From Sorangium cellulosum So0157-2 (GTDB lineage: Bacteria; Myxococcota_A; Polyangia; Polyangiales; Polyangiaceae): a DNA stretch of 64,000 bases. The stretch covers positions 310,001-374,000 of the forward strand of contig NC_021658.1 in NCBI RefSeq assembly GCF_000418325.1. Direction: 5' to 3'. Numbering within the stretch: the first letter of the stretch is position 1; each line of letters starts with the position of its first letter. Below the pieces are notes generated by a model. That model worked only from the letters and a program-made list of their open reading frames with translations. It was not told where the DNA came from and did not search any database. Below, piece by piece: positions 42,513-51,639 of the stretch. The position numbers were made by a program, and so were the translations under genes.

Positions 42513-43367
42513 CTACGCGGACGCGATGGTGACGCCGATCCCCGGCAGCGCCTCGATCCAGAACACCGACGAGAAGCCCGCCTCGAGGAAGAGGCGCTGG
42601 AACTCCTCGCCCGTCCGGTGCCGGACGAAGCCCGGATCGGCGAGCATCGAGATCGGGCGCGCCAGCTCGACGAACCACGCCGGGCCGGCGTCGGCGACGA
42701 ACGCCCTCCCGCCGGGCGCGAGCGCGCCGCGGAACGCCCGGGCGGCGGCCGCGCCGTCCGGGTAGTGGTGGAACGAGAGGCAGCAGAAGATCGCGTCGAA
42801 GTACCCCGCGAACGCCGCCGGCGGCCGCGCCACGTCGGCCTGGAAGAACGCCATGTTGCCGCAGCCCGCGCGCCGCGCGCCCTCGTGGGCCTGCTCGAGC
42901 ATCCCCCGCGACAGATCGGCCGCGACGACCTCGCCCTCCGGCACGAGCCGCGACAGCCGGATCGCCGCCTGCCCCGTCCCGGCGGAGGGATCGAGGATCC
43001 GGGCGCTCGGCGCGAGGTAGGGCCGCATCAGCGCCACCGTCTCGTCCACGATGGGATCCGAGAACGGCCGCACCACGGCCTCATACAGGTGGGCCACGTC
43101 GTCGAACGCCCGCACGCTCTCGTAGCCCTCCGGCTCGCCGGGCAGCAGCACCGGCTGCGCGTGACGCAGCGAGAGATCCGGCCCGCCGCCCCGCGGCGCG
43201 CCCGCCTCCGGCCGCTCGCCGAGCGTCGCCGGCCGGTAGAGGCCCAGCCGGCGGAGCGCCAGCGCCGGCTGGAACACGTGCAGGTTCCACGAGAAGAGCG
43301 CCATCGCCAGGCTGTGGTTCAAGAGGTGCCGCTCTGGGCTCGGCGCGACCATCGATTTTCCTGCCAC
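42513..43367 (-). CDS. SAM-dependent methyltransferase
   Basis: 284 residues. Class I fold: RILDPSAGTGQAAIRLSRLV (motif I with Asp-Pro-Ser-Ala-Gly-Thr-Gly), VVAADLSRGMLEQA, MAFFQADVARPP and the ubiE-like FDAIFCCLSFHHYPDG. An N-terminal extension of about 100 residues precedes the core, partly hydrophobic (LAMALFSWNLHVFQPALAL), so it may sit on the membrane or accept a lipid-like substrate. Divergent from the kinase gene, with 56 bp between starts. An alternative start lies five codons later. Confidence 0.88.
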   Translation of the reverse strand: MAGKSMVAPSPERHLLNHSLAMALFSWNLHVFQPALALRRLGLYRPATLGERPEAGAPRGGGPDLSLRHAQPVLLPGEPEGYESVRAFDDVAHLYEAVVRPFSDPIVDETVALMRPYLAPSARILDPSAGTGQAAIRLSRLVPEGEVVAADLSRGMLEQAHEGARRAGCGNMAFFQADVARPPAAFAGYFDAIFCCLSFHHYPDGAAAARAFRGALAPGGRAFVADAGPAWFVELARPISMLADPGFVRHRTGEEFQRLFLEAGFSSVFWIEALPGIGVTIASA

Positions 43368-43423
43368 CCTGCCCGCGCGACTGCGTGGACGTCCGCTTCT
43401 CCTCTATACTCTCCGACCCGCGG

Positions 43424-46400
43424 ATGACGAGCAAGAGCGCCTCGTTCCTGGGCACCGGGCGTTTCGAGCTCCGAGCCCACCTCGGCCACGGCGGGATGGG
43501 GACCGTCTACCGCGTCCACGATCGCGAGCTCGGCCAGGACGTGGCGCTCAAAATGATGCGCCAGCCGGGGCCGGAGCAGGTGCTCCGCCTGAAGAGCGAG
43601 TTCCGCGCGCTCGCCGGCGTGACGCACCCGAACCTCCTCCAGCTGCACGAGCTCTTCGTCGACGACGAGCGCTGCTTCTTCACGATGGAGCTCGTCGAGG
43701 GGAAGGACCTGCTCCGCTGGATCCGCGACGATCTCGGCATCCCCGGGGCCTCCGTCCAGGAGCCGACCGCCGAGCGCGCGACGGCCACCCTGACCCTGAG
43801 CCCGGCCACCCCCGCGCCCGGCGGCGACACGACCGCCAGCGCGGCGGGGAAGACGCCGCCGCTCGCGCCGCGCGCTTCGTCGAGCGCGGCGGGCGCGCCG
43901 CCCGCGCCCGGCGCGCTGGACGAAGCGCGCGGCGCGCCGGGGCCCGTCCCCGAGCAGGCCTGGGCGCGCCTGCGCCAGGGGCTCGCAGGGCTCGTCCGGG
44001 GGCTGCACGCCCTGCATGCGTCCGGCCGCGTCCACCGCGACGTCAAGCCCGCGAACGTCCTCGTCTCCGCGGGCGATCGGATCACGCTCCTCGACTTCGG
44101 GCTGGTCACGGCGCTCCGCGGCGCGAGCGAGCGTCCGCCGGGCGAGATCGCCGGCACCCCGGCGTACATGGCGCCCGAGCAGGTCCGCCGCGGCGCGATC
44201 ACGCGGGCGGCGGACCTCTACGCGGTCGGGATCATCCTCTACGAGGCGCTCACCGGCGTGCTCCCGTTCCGCGGGACGATCGACATGATCCTCTACCAGA
44301 AGGTCCAGTACGCGCCGAAGCCCGCGCTCGCCCTCGCCCCCGACGCGCCCGAGGACCTCCTCGAGCTCGCGATGGCCCTCCTGGCCCTGGATCCCGATCG
44401 GCGCCCGGGCGCGGAGGCGTGCCTCGCCGTGCTCGCGCCGGGGCAGGGCGGCGCCGCGGCCGCCCGCGCCGCGGAGGAGGCCGCGCCGGGGCCGCCGTTC
44501 GTCGGGCGGGCCGCCGAGATGGCGGCGATCGCGCGGGCGCTCGACGAGGTCGCCGGAGCGCGGCGGCAGATCACGGTGCACGTCCACGGCCCCTCGGGGA
44601 TCGGCAAATCGACGCTGGTGCGCGAGCTCCTCGAGGCCCAGCGGGGCGCGGGCGACCTCCTCGTGCTGCAGGGGCGCTGCCACCCGGCGGAGAGCCTGCC
44701 GTACAAGGCGCTCGACGCGGCGATCGACGGCCTCGCCGCCCACCTCGAGACGCTGTCCGCCGAGGCGCTCTCGGCCCTCGTGCCCGCGGGGGCCCGCGCG
44801 CTGACCCAGCTCTTCCCCGTGCTCGCGCAGTTCCCCGCGCTCCTCTCCGGCCCCGAGCCCGCCGCCCAGCCCGACCCGATCGCCCTCCAGCAGCAGGGCG
44901 CCGCGGCCCTGCGCGACCTCTTCGACCGCCTCGCGGCGACGCGCCTCGTCGTGCTGTGGCTCGACGACGTGCAGTGGGGCGACGTCGACTCGGCGCCGCT
45001 GCTCGACGCGCTCACCCGCGCGCCGGCGCCGCCGCTCCTGCTCCTGCTCACGTACCGCAGCGACGAGCGGCAGCGCAGCCCGCTCCTGCGGCACCTGCTC
45101 GAGGGCGCGGAGGGCGGCGGCGGGGCGGCGCGCACGATCGAGCTCGGCGCGCTCGCCGTGGACGACGTCGCGGCGCTCGCGCGGGCGATCCTCGGCGCGG
45201 ACGGCGCCCGGCGCGCGGGGCAGATCGACGCCGTCGTCGCGCAGGCCGAGGGCAACCCGTTCATCGCGGCCGAGATGGCGCGCTACCTCGGCGCGCGCGG
45301 CGCCGGGGACGAGCGCGCGCCCCTCGACGTGGCGGCGCTCGTGATGGCGCGCGTCCGCGCGCTCGACCCCGGGCCGCAGCGCCTCCTCGAGATCGCCGCC
45401 GTCGCGGGCAAGCCGCTCGAGCGCGGCGTCGCGCTCGCGGCCGCGGGGCTCGACGAGCGGCAGCGGCCCCTCGTCGCCCGGCTCCGCGACGCGAACCTCC
45501 TGCGCGAGATCGCGGGCGACGGCGCGAGCGGCGTGGCGATCTACCACGACCGGATCCGCGAGGCCCTGCTCGCGGCCCTGCCGGCCGAGCAGCGCGCCGG
45601 CAGGCACCGCGCCATCGCGGAGGCGCTCGAGGCGCAGGGGGCGCGCGACCACGAGGCGCTCGCGTACCACTGGGAGGGCGCGGGCGAGCCGCGGAGGGCA
45701 GGGGAGCACGCGCTCCGCGCCGCCGACCGCGCGGCCGCCGCGCTCGCCTTCGAGCACGCCGCCGTCCTCTACGAGAAGGGGCTCGCGCTGTCGGGCGACG
45801 CGGCCGGGCGCGCGGGCATCCTCGAGAAGCTCGGCGACGCGCTCGTGAACCTGGGCCGCGCGCCCGAGGCGGCGGAGCGCTACCTCGAGGCCGCCGCGCA
45901 CGTCGGCGGCCCGCCCGCCGCGGAGCGGGCGCTGGCGCTGCGGCGGCGCGCGGCCGAGCAGCACCTCAAGGCGGGGTTCATCGACGCGGGGTGGCGCGAG
46001 ATGCGGAGCACGCTCGAGGCGCTCCGCGTGCCGATCCCGGGCTCGTTCGCCGGCGCGCTCGCGGCCGCGTCGTGGCGGCGCCTCGCCTTCTTGCTCGGGC
46101 GCTCCGACGCGCGGCGGCGGGCCTTCCCCGCGGCGCTGCCGGCCGCGGAGCGCCCGCGGCTCGACGCGCTGTGGACCGCCTCCACCAGCATGTCGATGCT
46201 GAGCCCCCACCTCGCCGACGCCTTCCGGATGCTGCACCTCCGGCGGGTGCTGAAGGTCGGCGACGCCTCCGCCGTCTGCCGCGCGCTCGCCTACGAGGCC
46301 TCGATGGAGGCGCACCTCGGCGGCGCCCTGCTCGACCGCAGCGTCGAGGCGCTGCTCGAGCAGGTGAGCGCGCTCGTGGTCCGCACGCGGGACCCGTACG

Positions 46401-47407
46401 ACGCGGCGTGGCGCGAGCTGGCCCTCGTCAACGTGGCGTTCACCCGCGGGGAGTGGCGGAGGACGGCGGAGGCGTGCCGGCGCGCGGACACGCTCTTCCG
46501 CGAGCGCTGCCCCGGCACGGCGTGGGAGCGCGTCACCGTGGCGATCTTCCACCACTTCGCCCTGGCGTGGCTCGGCGAGCTGCGCGAGCTGCTCCCGCGC
46601 CTGTCGGAGCTCGCGGGCGACGCGCGCCGCCGCGGCGACGTGCACGCGCTCTGCGAGGCGCACGTGGGCGAGCCGATGCTCGCGTGGCTCGCCGCCGATC
46701 GCGGCGACGAGGCGCAGGCGAGCGCGGCGGCGGCGCTCGGCCGCCAGGCGTCGCGGTCGCGCCGCTGGCCCGAGCACGGCTACCGGCGCCAGGAGTACGC
46801 CGCCATGATCGCGTCGGGCTACGCGGCGCTCTACCGGGGCGACCCCTGGGCGGCGTGGGCGGCGGTGCTCGATCACTGGCCGCGCCTGGAAGCGTCGTTC
46901 CTGCTGCCGCTGCGCGCGACCGGCCTCGAGCTGCGCTGGACGCGGGCGCGCGCCGCGCTCGCGGCGGCGGCCACCCGGCCGCGCGGCCGCCGCATGGCCG
47001 GCGCCGGCGCGGGGTGGACCGAGCGGGCGCTGCTCGACGACGCGCGCGCGCAGATCCGCCGCATCGAGCGGGATCCGCTCGCGGCCGGCGCGCCGATCGG
47101 GCAGCTGCTCCGCGCCGGGATCGCGCGCGTCGAGGGGCGCGCCGGCGCGGCGGCGCGCGCGCTCGAGGCCGCGATCGCGGGGTTCGATCGGCTGGAGATG
47201 GCGCTGCACCGCGAGGCGGCGCGGCTCGCGCTGGGGCAGCTCGCGGGGGGCAGCGCGGGGGCCGCGCAGGTCCGGCGCGCCGAGGCGTGGATGGCGGGGC
47301 AGGGGGTGGCGCGGCCGCGGGCGCTCGCGGCGGCCGTGGCGCCGGGGCTCGATCTCTCACCGGAAGGAAGGACCCATGCAGCAGCGACACACCGATCCGC
47401 GCCGTAG
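43424..47407 (+). CDS. Ser/Thr kinase fused to AAA ATPase and helical repeats
   Basis: 1327 residues. Hanks-type kinase at about 14-335: GHGGMGTVYRV, Lys43 in VALKMM, HRDVKPANVL (Asp206), DFG at 224-226 and GTPAYMAPEQ, all active-site residues kept. A 75-residue Ala/Pro/Thr-rich insertion (about 104-178) splits the kinase between the hinge and helix E. Next an AAA/STAND ATPase at about 358-700: FVGRAAEM, Walker A GPSGIGKST (389-397), Walker B VVLWLDDVQWGD. The remaining about 600 residues are TPR-like helices (EHAAVLYEKGLAL, LGDALVNLGRAPEAAERYLE). Such PknB-AAA-TPR signalling proteins are typical of myxobacteria. It overlaps the next gene by 32 bp. Start uncertain: GTG 43385 is the alternative. 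Confidence 0.93.
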   Translation: MTSKSASFLGTGRFELRAHLGHGGMGTVYRVHDRELGQDVALKMMRQPGPEQVLRLKSEFRALAGVTHPNLLQLHELFVDDERCFFTMELVEGKDLLRWIRDDLGIPGASVQEPTAERATATLTLSPATPAPGGDTTASAAGKTPPLAPRASSSAAGAPPAPGALDEARGAPGPVPEQAWARLRQGLAGLVRGLHALHASGRVHRDVKPANVLVSAGDRITLLDFGLVTALRGASERPPGEIAGTPAYMAPEQVRRGAITRAADLYAVGIILYEALTGVLPFRGTIDMILYQKVQYAPKPALALAPDAPEDLLELAMALLALDPDRRPGAEACLAVLAPGQGGAAAARAAEEAAPGPPFVGRAAEMAAIARALDEVAGARRQITVHVHGPSGIGKSTLVRELLEAQRGAGDLLVLQGRCHPAESLPYKALDAAIDGLAAHLETLSAEALSALVPAGARALTQLFPVLAQFPALLSGPEPAAQPDPIALQQQGAAALRDLFDRLAATRLVVLWLDDVQWGDVDSAPLLDALTRAPAPPLLLLLTYRSDERQRSPLLRHLLEGAEGGGGAARTIELGALAVDDVAALARAILGADGARRAGQIDAVVAQAEGNPFIAAEMARYLGARGAGDERAPLDVAALVMARVRALDPGPQRLLEIAAVAGKPLERGVALAAAGLDERQRPLVARLRDANLLREIAGDGASGVAIYHDRIREALLAALPAEQRAGRHRAIAEALEAQGARDHEALAYHWEGAGEPRRAGEHALRAADRAAAALAFEHAAVLYEKGLALSGDAAGRAGILEKLGDALVNLGRAPEAAERYLEAAAHVGGPPAAERALALRRRAAEQHLKAGFIDAGWREMRSTLEALRVPIPGSFAGALAAASWRRLAFLLGRSDARRRAFPAALPAAERPRLDALWTASTSMSMLSPHLADAFRMLHLRRVLKVGDASAVCRALAYEASMEAHLGGALLDRSVEALLEQVSALVVRTRDPYDAAWRELALVNVAFTRGEWRRTAEACRRADTLFRERCPGTAWERVTVAIFHHFALAWLGELRELLPRLSELAGDARRRGDVHALCEAHVGEPMLAWLAADRGDEAQASAAAALGRQASRSRRWPEHGYRRQEYAAMIASGYAALYRGDPWAAWAAVLDHWPRLEASFLLPLRATGLELRWTRARAALAAAATRPRGRRMAGAGAGWTERALLDDARAQIRRIERDPLAAGAPIGQLLRAGIARVEGRAGAAARALEAAIAGFDRLEMALHREAARLALGQLAGGSAGAAQVRRAEAWMAGQGVARPRALAAAVAPGLDLSPEGRTHAAATHRSAP

Positions 47408-48689
47408 GCCCGTGCTGGCGCCCGTGCACCTCTTCGACGGCGGCGAAGGGCGCGCGCCGGAGGTCGCGCCCGCGCCGCGCCCGGGGGCGCCCGCCTCTCC
47501 CGCGCTGGAGCGGGCGCTCGGCGCCTTCCGCAGCGACGGCGTGAAGGCGAGGGCGGCCAGCTTCGCGGCCGACCTCGAGCCGCCCAGGCTCCGCCGCGCG
47601 CTCAACGACCCGGATCTCTTCCCGGACGAGGGCGGCGCGCCGGACGACCCCCAGGCGATCGCCGGCCTCCTCCTCGACCGGGCGGGCGGCCGCCTCGCCC
47701 GCGCCTTCGAGCACGGCGCCTACCGCCGCTTCGACGCGTCCGCGGGCGAGGCGTGGGCGCGCGCCGTCGCCGAGCACCTGACGGGCGTCCCGATCGCGGA
47801 CCCTGCGCGCGTCTACGCCGAGGGGCGGCCGGCGATCGCCCGGGCGCTGTTCATCGAGGGCCGGGTGCCGCTCGCGGCGCTGTCCGAGGACGCGGTGACG
47901 GCGGCCCTGTGCGTGGGCGGCTGGGACGGCGGCAGGCACGGCGACATCGGGCGCGGCCTCGCGGGCCTCGAGCGCTGCCGGGAGCTCGGCGAGGCCATCG
48001 CGCCGGCCGACGCGCCGGAGCTGCTCCGCCCCTTCCGGGAGTGGGGCGGCGCCCTCTGGGATCGCGTCGCGCCGGGCGCCTGCCTCTTCTGGGCGGGCGC
48101 GGCGGCCGGCGCGGGGCGCGTCGCGCTGGTCCTCCGCAAGCACGACGACGGCGAGCAGCGCGCGCTGCAGCTCTGGGGCACCCCCGGCCTCGACGAGGTG
48201 CGGCAGGACGATCCGGCCGAGCCCGAGGCGCTCGTCGAGGGGGCGCTGTGGACGCGCTTCCCCGACCCGCTCGAGACCGAGACCGAGTCGCTCCGCTTCT
48301 GCGGCGTCGGGCTCCTCCCCGATCTCGGCGCCGTGCGCCCCGATCTGCGCCCGCGCGGGCGCGCCCGGCTGCTCCTCCGGCGCAGGTCGGACGGGGAGCT
48401 CCTCTACCGCTCGGCGTGGCTCTCGATGGAGGCCGAGGGGCTCTCGATCGCCCGGCTCCTCGGCTCGCTGCGCGGCGGCCCGGCCGCCGCCGAGATCGAG
48501 GCCGTCTGGCGCGTCCACTCCCTGTGCCTGACGCCCACGCCCGACGTCCCCGACAGCCAGTTCCTGCTCGAGTGCGCGTCCACCAAGCGGGGCCGCGTCG
48601 AGCTCCGCGTCGGGCCGGGTCGCGGCGCCGGCGCGCTCGCGGACGAGCCCGGCGCGTACCTCCACGGCGGCGGAAAGGCAGCGTTCTGA
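47376..48689 (+). CDS. Hypothetical protein, 437 aa, middle gene of kinase operon
   Basis: Not recognised. GGAAGG precedes ATG 47376, which lies inside the 3' end of the kinase gene; its stop overlaps the next ATG by one base (TGATG), so all three genes are translationally coupled. The protein is soluble, rich in Ala/Gly/Arg/Leu, with no signal. Features: a disordered Pro-rich N-terminus (about 1-45), helical text (LFIEGRVPLAALSEDAVTAA), a mid-region with ACLFWAGAAAGAGRVALVLR, and a C-terminal half with strand-like segments (LRFCGVGLLPDLG, RARLLLRRRSDGELLYRS, EIEAVWRVHSLCLTP). The last could be a beta-sandwich. A substrate or partner of the kinase is plausible from coupling only. Confidence 0.75.
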   Translation: MQQRHTDPRRRPVLAPVHLFDGGEGRAPEVAPAPRPGAPASPALERALGAFRSDGVKARAASFAADLEPPRLRRALNDPDLFPDEGGAPDDPQAIAGLLLDRAGGRLARAFEHGAYRRFDASAGEAWARAVAEHLTGVPIADPARVYAEGRPAIARALFIEGRVPLAALSEDAVTAALCVGGWDGGRHGDIGRGLAGLERCRELGEAIAPADAPELLRPFREWGGALWDRVAPGACLFWAGAAAGAGRVALVLRKHDDGEQRALQLWGTPGLDEVRQDDPAEPEALVEGALWTRFPDPLETETESLRFCGVGLLPDLGAVRPDLRPRGRARLLLRRRSDGELLYRSAWLSMEAEGLSIARLLGSLRGGPAAAEIEAVWRVHSLCLTPTPDVPDSQFLLECASTKRGRVELRVGPGRGAGALADEPGAYLHGGGKAAF

Positions 48690-51484
48690 TGAGCGGCGGG
48701 AGCGATGCGGGCCGGCGGCCCACCGTGAACGTCTTCGGCGCCGGGATCGCCGGGCTGACGGTCGCGCACGAGCTCGCGGAGCGGGGCTTCGTGGTGCGCG
48801 TCGTCGAGCAGGACACCTGCCTCGACCGGCACGGCCGGCGCCGGATCGCCATGGGCGGCGTGGCGCGGACGCAGTACGCGATCGGCCGGCAGGCGCGGCC
48901 GGGCGGGGCCGAGGGGCCCTGGTCGGCGCGGTTCTGCCGCAGCGACGTCGATGGGATGAGCGCCGTCGCCGAGGCGCGCGACCTGCGCCTCGTCCCCATC
49001 CACGTCCCGTTCGCGCGCGGGAGCCACGACGCGCCCGGCGGCGAGACGCGCGCCGACGTCGAGGCGCGCGTTCGCGCGCTGCTCGCCTACCTCCGCGGCA
49101 AGGACGTCGATTTCCGGCTGGAGATCACCGGCTATGCCGACGCCCACGACGACGCGCCGCCGCCCGGCCCCGGCTCGCGGCCGCTGACCAACCCCGAGGA
49201 GCACCGCGAGCTCTGCGTCGAGCGGGCCGAGGCGGCGCGCGCGCTGATCGCCGCCGCCGCGGGCGTCGCCGCGTGCACGATCGCGGCCAGCAGGCAGGGC
49301 GAGCGGGCGCCGCGGCGCTCGGACGGCGCGGCCCCGGACCACAACCGCTGGGCCGTCGTCGAGGTCTGCTTCACGGTGCTCCCTGGCGAGCACGGCTTTC
49401 GCTTCTTCCCCTCGTATTACAACCACGTCTTCGACACGATGCGCCGGATCCCGCTCCTCGACGAGGACGGGAACGAGAGCGGCAGGACCGTTTACGACAA
49501 CGTGGTGCCCACCCCGAACCAGGGCATCGTCAGCGGCGGGCTCAGCCCGCTCATCATGCCGCGCTCGCCGCCCGGCTCGGATCACGAGCGCGCCGAGCGC
49601 CTCGCGGCGCTCCGCACCATGGGTTACACGGCGGCGGATCTCACGCAGCTCATGCTGCGCGTCCTGCGGTACATGTGCACCTCCGCCGGGCGCCGCGCGC
49701 TGGAGATGGAGCGCATCTCGTGGTGGGAGTACCTCGAGGGGTACGATCCCGCGACCGGCGCCCGGCTCTACCATTACAGCGAGCGGTTCGAGCGGGACGC
49801 CAAGACGCAATCGCGCGTCCTCGCCTCGTTCGACGCGGTGTGGGGCGACGCGCGGACGTGCGGGAACACGTACGTGCAGCTCTTTTACAACTGGGTCCGC
49901 ACGCTGCCCAAGGTCGACGGCACGCTGAGCGGCCCGACCACCGAGGCGTGGCTCGAGCCCTGGAGGGCGTACCTGGAGCGCCGCCTCGGGGTGCAGTTCA
50001 TCCTCGGCGGGCTGGAGCGCCTCGAGCTCGAGGGCGGCGAGATCGTGCCCCACGGCTTCCTGATCCGCCTCGCCACCGGGGAGCGGCCCGAGGAGGACGA
50101 CCTCACGCCGCGGGAGCGGGAGCTCGCCGAGGCCCTCCGGAGCGCCGATTACCACGTGGTCGCCGCCGACGCGTGCTCGGCGGAGGCGGTCACCGAGCCG
50201 CTGCGCCGGGCCGGGGTCGCCGCGGGCGTCCCGAGGGATCTCGGCGGCTTCACCACGAAGGTCCGGCCGGCGCCGCCCGAGGAGGGCGAGGGGGCGCCGC
50301 GGCCGGCGGCCGGCGCGGGGCACGCGTTCGGCGTGACGGCCTGGGATCGCTTCCAGACGATGTCGGGTCTCCAGTTCTTCTTCACCCAGGAGCTGAAGAT
50401 CAACAATGGATATGTCTATTACAGCCAGGCGCCCTGGGGATTGACCTCGATCAACAGCGCGCAGTTCTGGCGGCGGCGCCCCACGCTCGAGCGCGACGGG
50501 TTCGTCTCGCTGCTCAGCATCGACCTCTGCGACTGGAACACCCGGGCGCGGGAGGGCGCGGCGGCCGGGAGGACAGCGGCCGAGTGCGGCCCGGTGGAGA
50601 TCGCCGAGCAGGTCTTCGCGCAGATCGTAACCGAGATGCGCCCGGCGGGCGCGACGGCGGAGGCGCCGATCTACGATCCTCCGTCGCCGACCTGGTTTTA
50701 CCTCGACGAGCTCCTCGAGTTCGACGAGCGCGGCGTGTTCACGCGCGCCCGGGTCCCGTACCTCGTGCCGATCAAGGCCGATTTCCAGAGCCGCCCCGGC
50801 CCGCCGCCGTGGGATCCGACCCCGCGGGTGGTGAGCCCGCCGCCGGCGAAGGCGCCGGATGCGGCGCTGTGGCAGGCTCCCCACGGCGGCTATCTCGTGC
50901 ACTGGGGCAAGCTGGTCTTCGCCGGTGTGTACCTGAAGACCTTCACCCGCATGTCGACCATGGAGGCGGCGAACGAGTCCGGGCGCCACGCGGTCAACGC
51001 GATCCTCGACCACCTGCGGCTCGTGAAGGCGCCCGCGATGGGCGCCGCGGCGGGGGCGCCGGCGACGCCGGGCGCGGGCGGGGGCTACGCCGGCGCCGCG
51101 CCCCAGGCGGCGCGCCACATGCGATCGGAGGTCTTCTACCGCTCCACGCCGGCCGGCGATTACTGCGCGATCTGGGACATGGAGCACTGGGAGCTGCCCG
51201 AGTTCGCGCTGGCCAAGCAGTACGACGCGTGGTGCCTGGAGCGCGGCCTCCCGCACCCGTGGGATCTCCTCGGCATCGAGCGGATCCCGTCGCTCGTCTC
51301 CAAGCTCGCCCATTCGGCCGGGGCGCCGGCGGGCGCCGGACCGGCCGGGGCCGACGGCGCGTCGCTCGACGCGCTGCTCGAGGGGACCCTGCGGATGGCG
51401 TACCCGTGGGGCGGGGCGGACGCCGTCCTGGAGATGCTGCGGGGGATCCGAAAGGCGGTGGAGGAGGGGAGCAAGCAGGCCTGA
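48689..51484 (+). CDS. FAD-dependent oxidoreductase with inserted OmpA-like domain
   Basis: 931 residues of the phytoene desaturase/amine-oxidase-like flavoprotein superfamily. FAD-binding VFGAGIAGLTVAHELAERGF (15-34) and VVEQD; family text PGEHGFRFFPSYYNHVFDTM at 232-251; and the C-terminal FAD motif STMEAANESGRHAVNAIL. Between residues about 103 and 228, exactly where relatives go from the FAD motif to GEHGFRFFP, sits an extra domain that reads as OmpA-like: IHVPFARGS, LLAYLRG, LEITGYADAHDD, NPEEHRELCVERAEAARALI and HNRWAVVEV. The C-terminal about 130 residues are Ala/Gly-rich with a helical end. No signal peptide or membrane segment. Third gene of the kinase operon. Substrate unknown. Confidence 0.88.
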   Translation: MSGGSDAGRRPTVNVFGAGIAGLTVAHELAERGFVVRVVEQDTCLDRHGRRRIAMGGVARTQYAIGRQARPGGAEGPWSARFCRSDVDGMSAVAEARDLRLVPIHVPFARGSHDAPGGETRADVEARVRALLAYLRGKDVDFRLEITGYADAHDDAPPPGPGSRPLTNPEEHRELCVERAEAARALIAAAAGVAACTIAASRQGERAPRRSDGAAPDHNRWAVVEVCFTVLPGEHGFRFFPSYYNHVFDTMRRIPLLDEDGNESGRTVYDNVVPTPNQGIVSGGLSPLIMPRSPPGSDHERAERLAALRTMGYTAADLTQLMLRVLRYMCTSAGRRALEMERISWWEYLEGYDPATGARLYHYSERFERDAKTQSRVLASFDAVWGDARTCGNTYVQLFYNWVRTLPKVDGTLSGPTTEAWLEPWRAYLERRLGVQFILGGLERLELEGGEIVPHGFLIRLATGERPEEDDLTPRERELAEALRSADYHVVAADACSAEAVTEPLRRAGVAAGVPRDLGGFTTKVRPAPPEEGEGAPRPAAGAGHAFGVTAWDRFQTMSGLQFFFTQELKINNGYVYYSQAPWGLTSINSAQFWRRRPTLERDGFVSLLSIDLCDWNTRAREGAAAGRTAAECGPVEIAEQVFAQIVTEMRPAGATAEAPIYDPPSPTWFYLDELLEFDERGVFTRARVPYLVPIKADFQSRPGPPPWDPTPRVVSPPPAKAPDAALWQAPHGGYLVHWGKLVFAGVYLKTFTRMSTMEAANESGRHAVNAILDHLRLVKAPAMGAAAGAPATPGAGGGYAGAAPQAARHMRSEVFYRSTPAGDYCAIWDMEHWELPEFALAKQYDAWCLERGLPHPWDLLGIERIPSLVSKLAHSAGAPAGAGPAGADGASLDALLEGTLRMAYPWGGADAVLEMLRGIRKAVEEGSKQA

Positions 51485-51639
51485 GCGCGCCAGCAGGGAG
51501 TAACGTCCAAAACGCCAGTATCTGTCAGGAGGATTCGCAACCTCCAGCCTCGGTCGAGAGAAGCGCGGTCCTGCGATCGCGCAAGCGTTCTGTGATCCCG
51601 TGAACCCATCGTGAGCAACATCGGACCGATAGAATTGCC

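Noticed and set aside
43319..47209. 1296-codon minus-strand frame opposite the kinase gene
   Set aside because: Low-complexity Arg/Ala/Glu text with no motif; the plus strand encodes an intact kinase and ATPase.
48404..51313. 969-codon minus-strand frame opposite the flavoprotein
   Set aside because: Antisense shadow; no ribosome site or recognisable domain.
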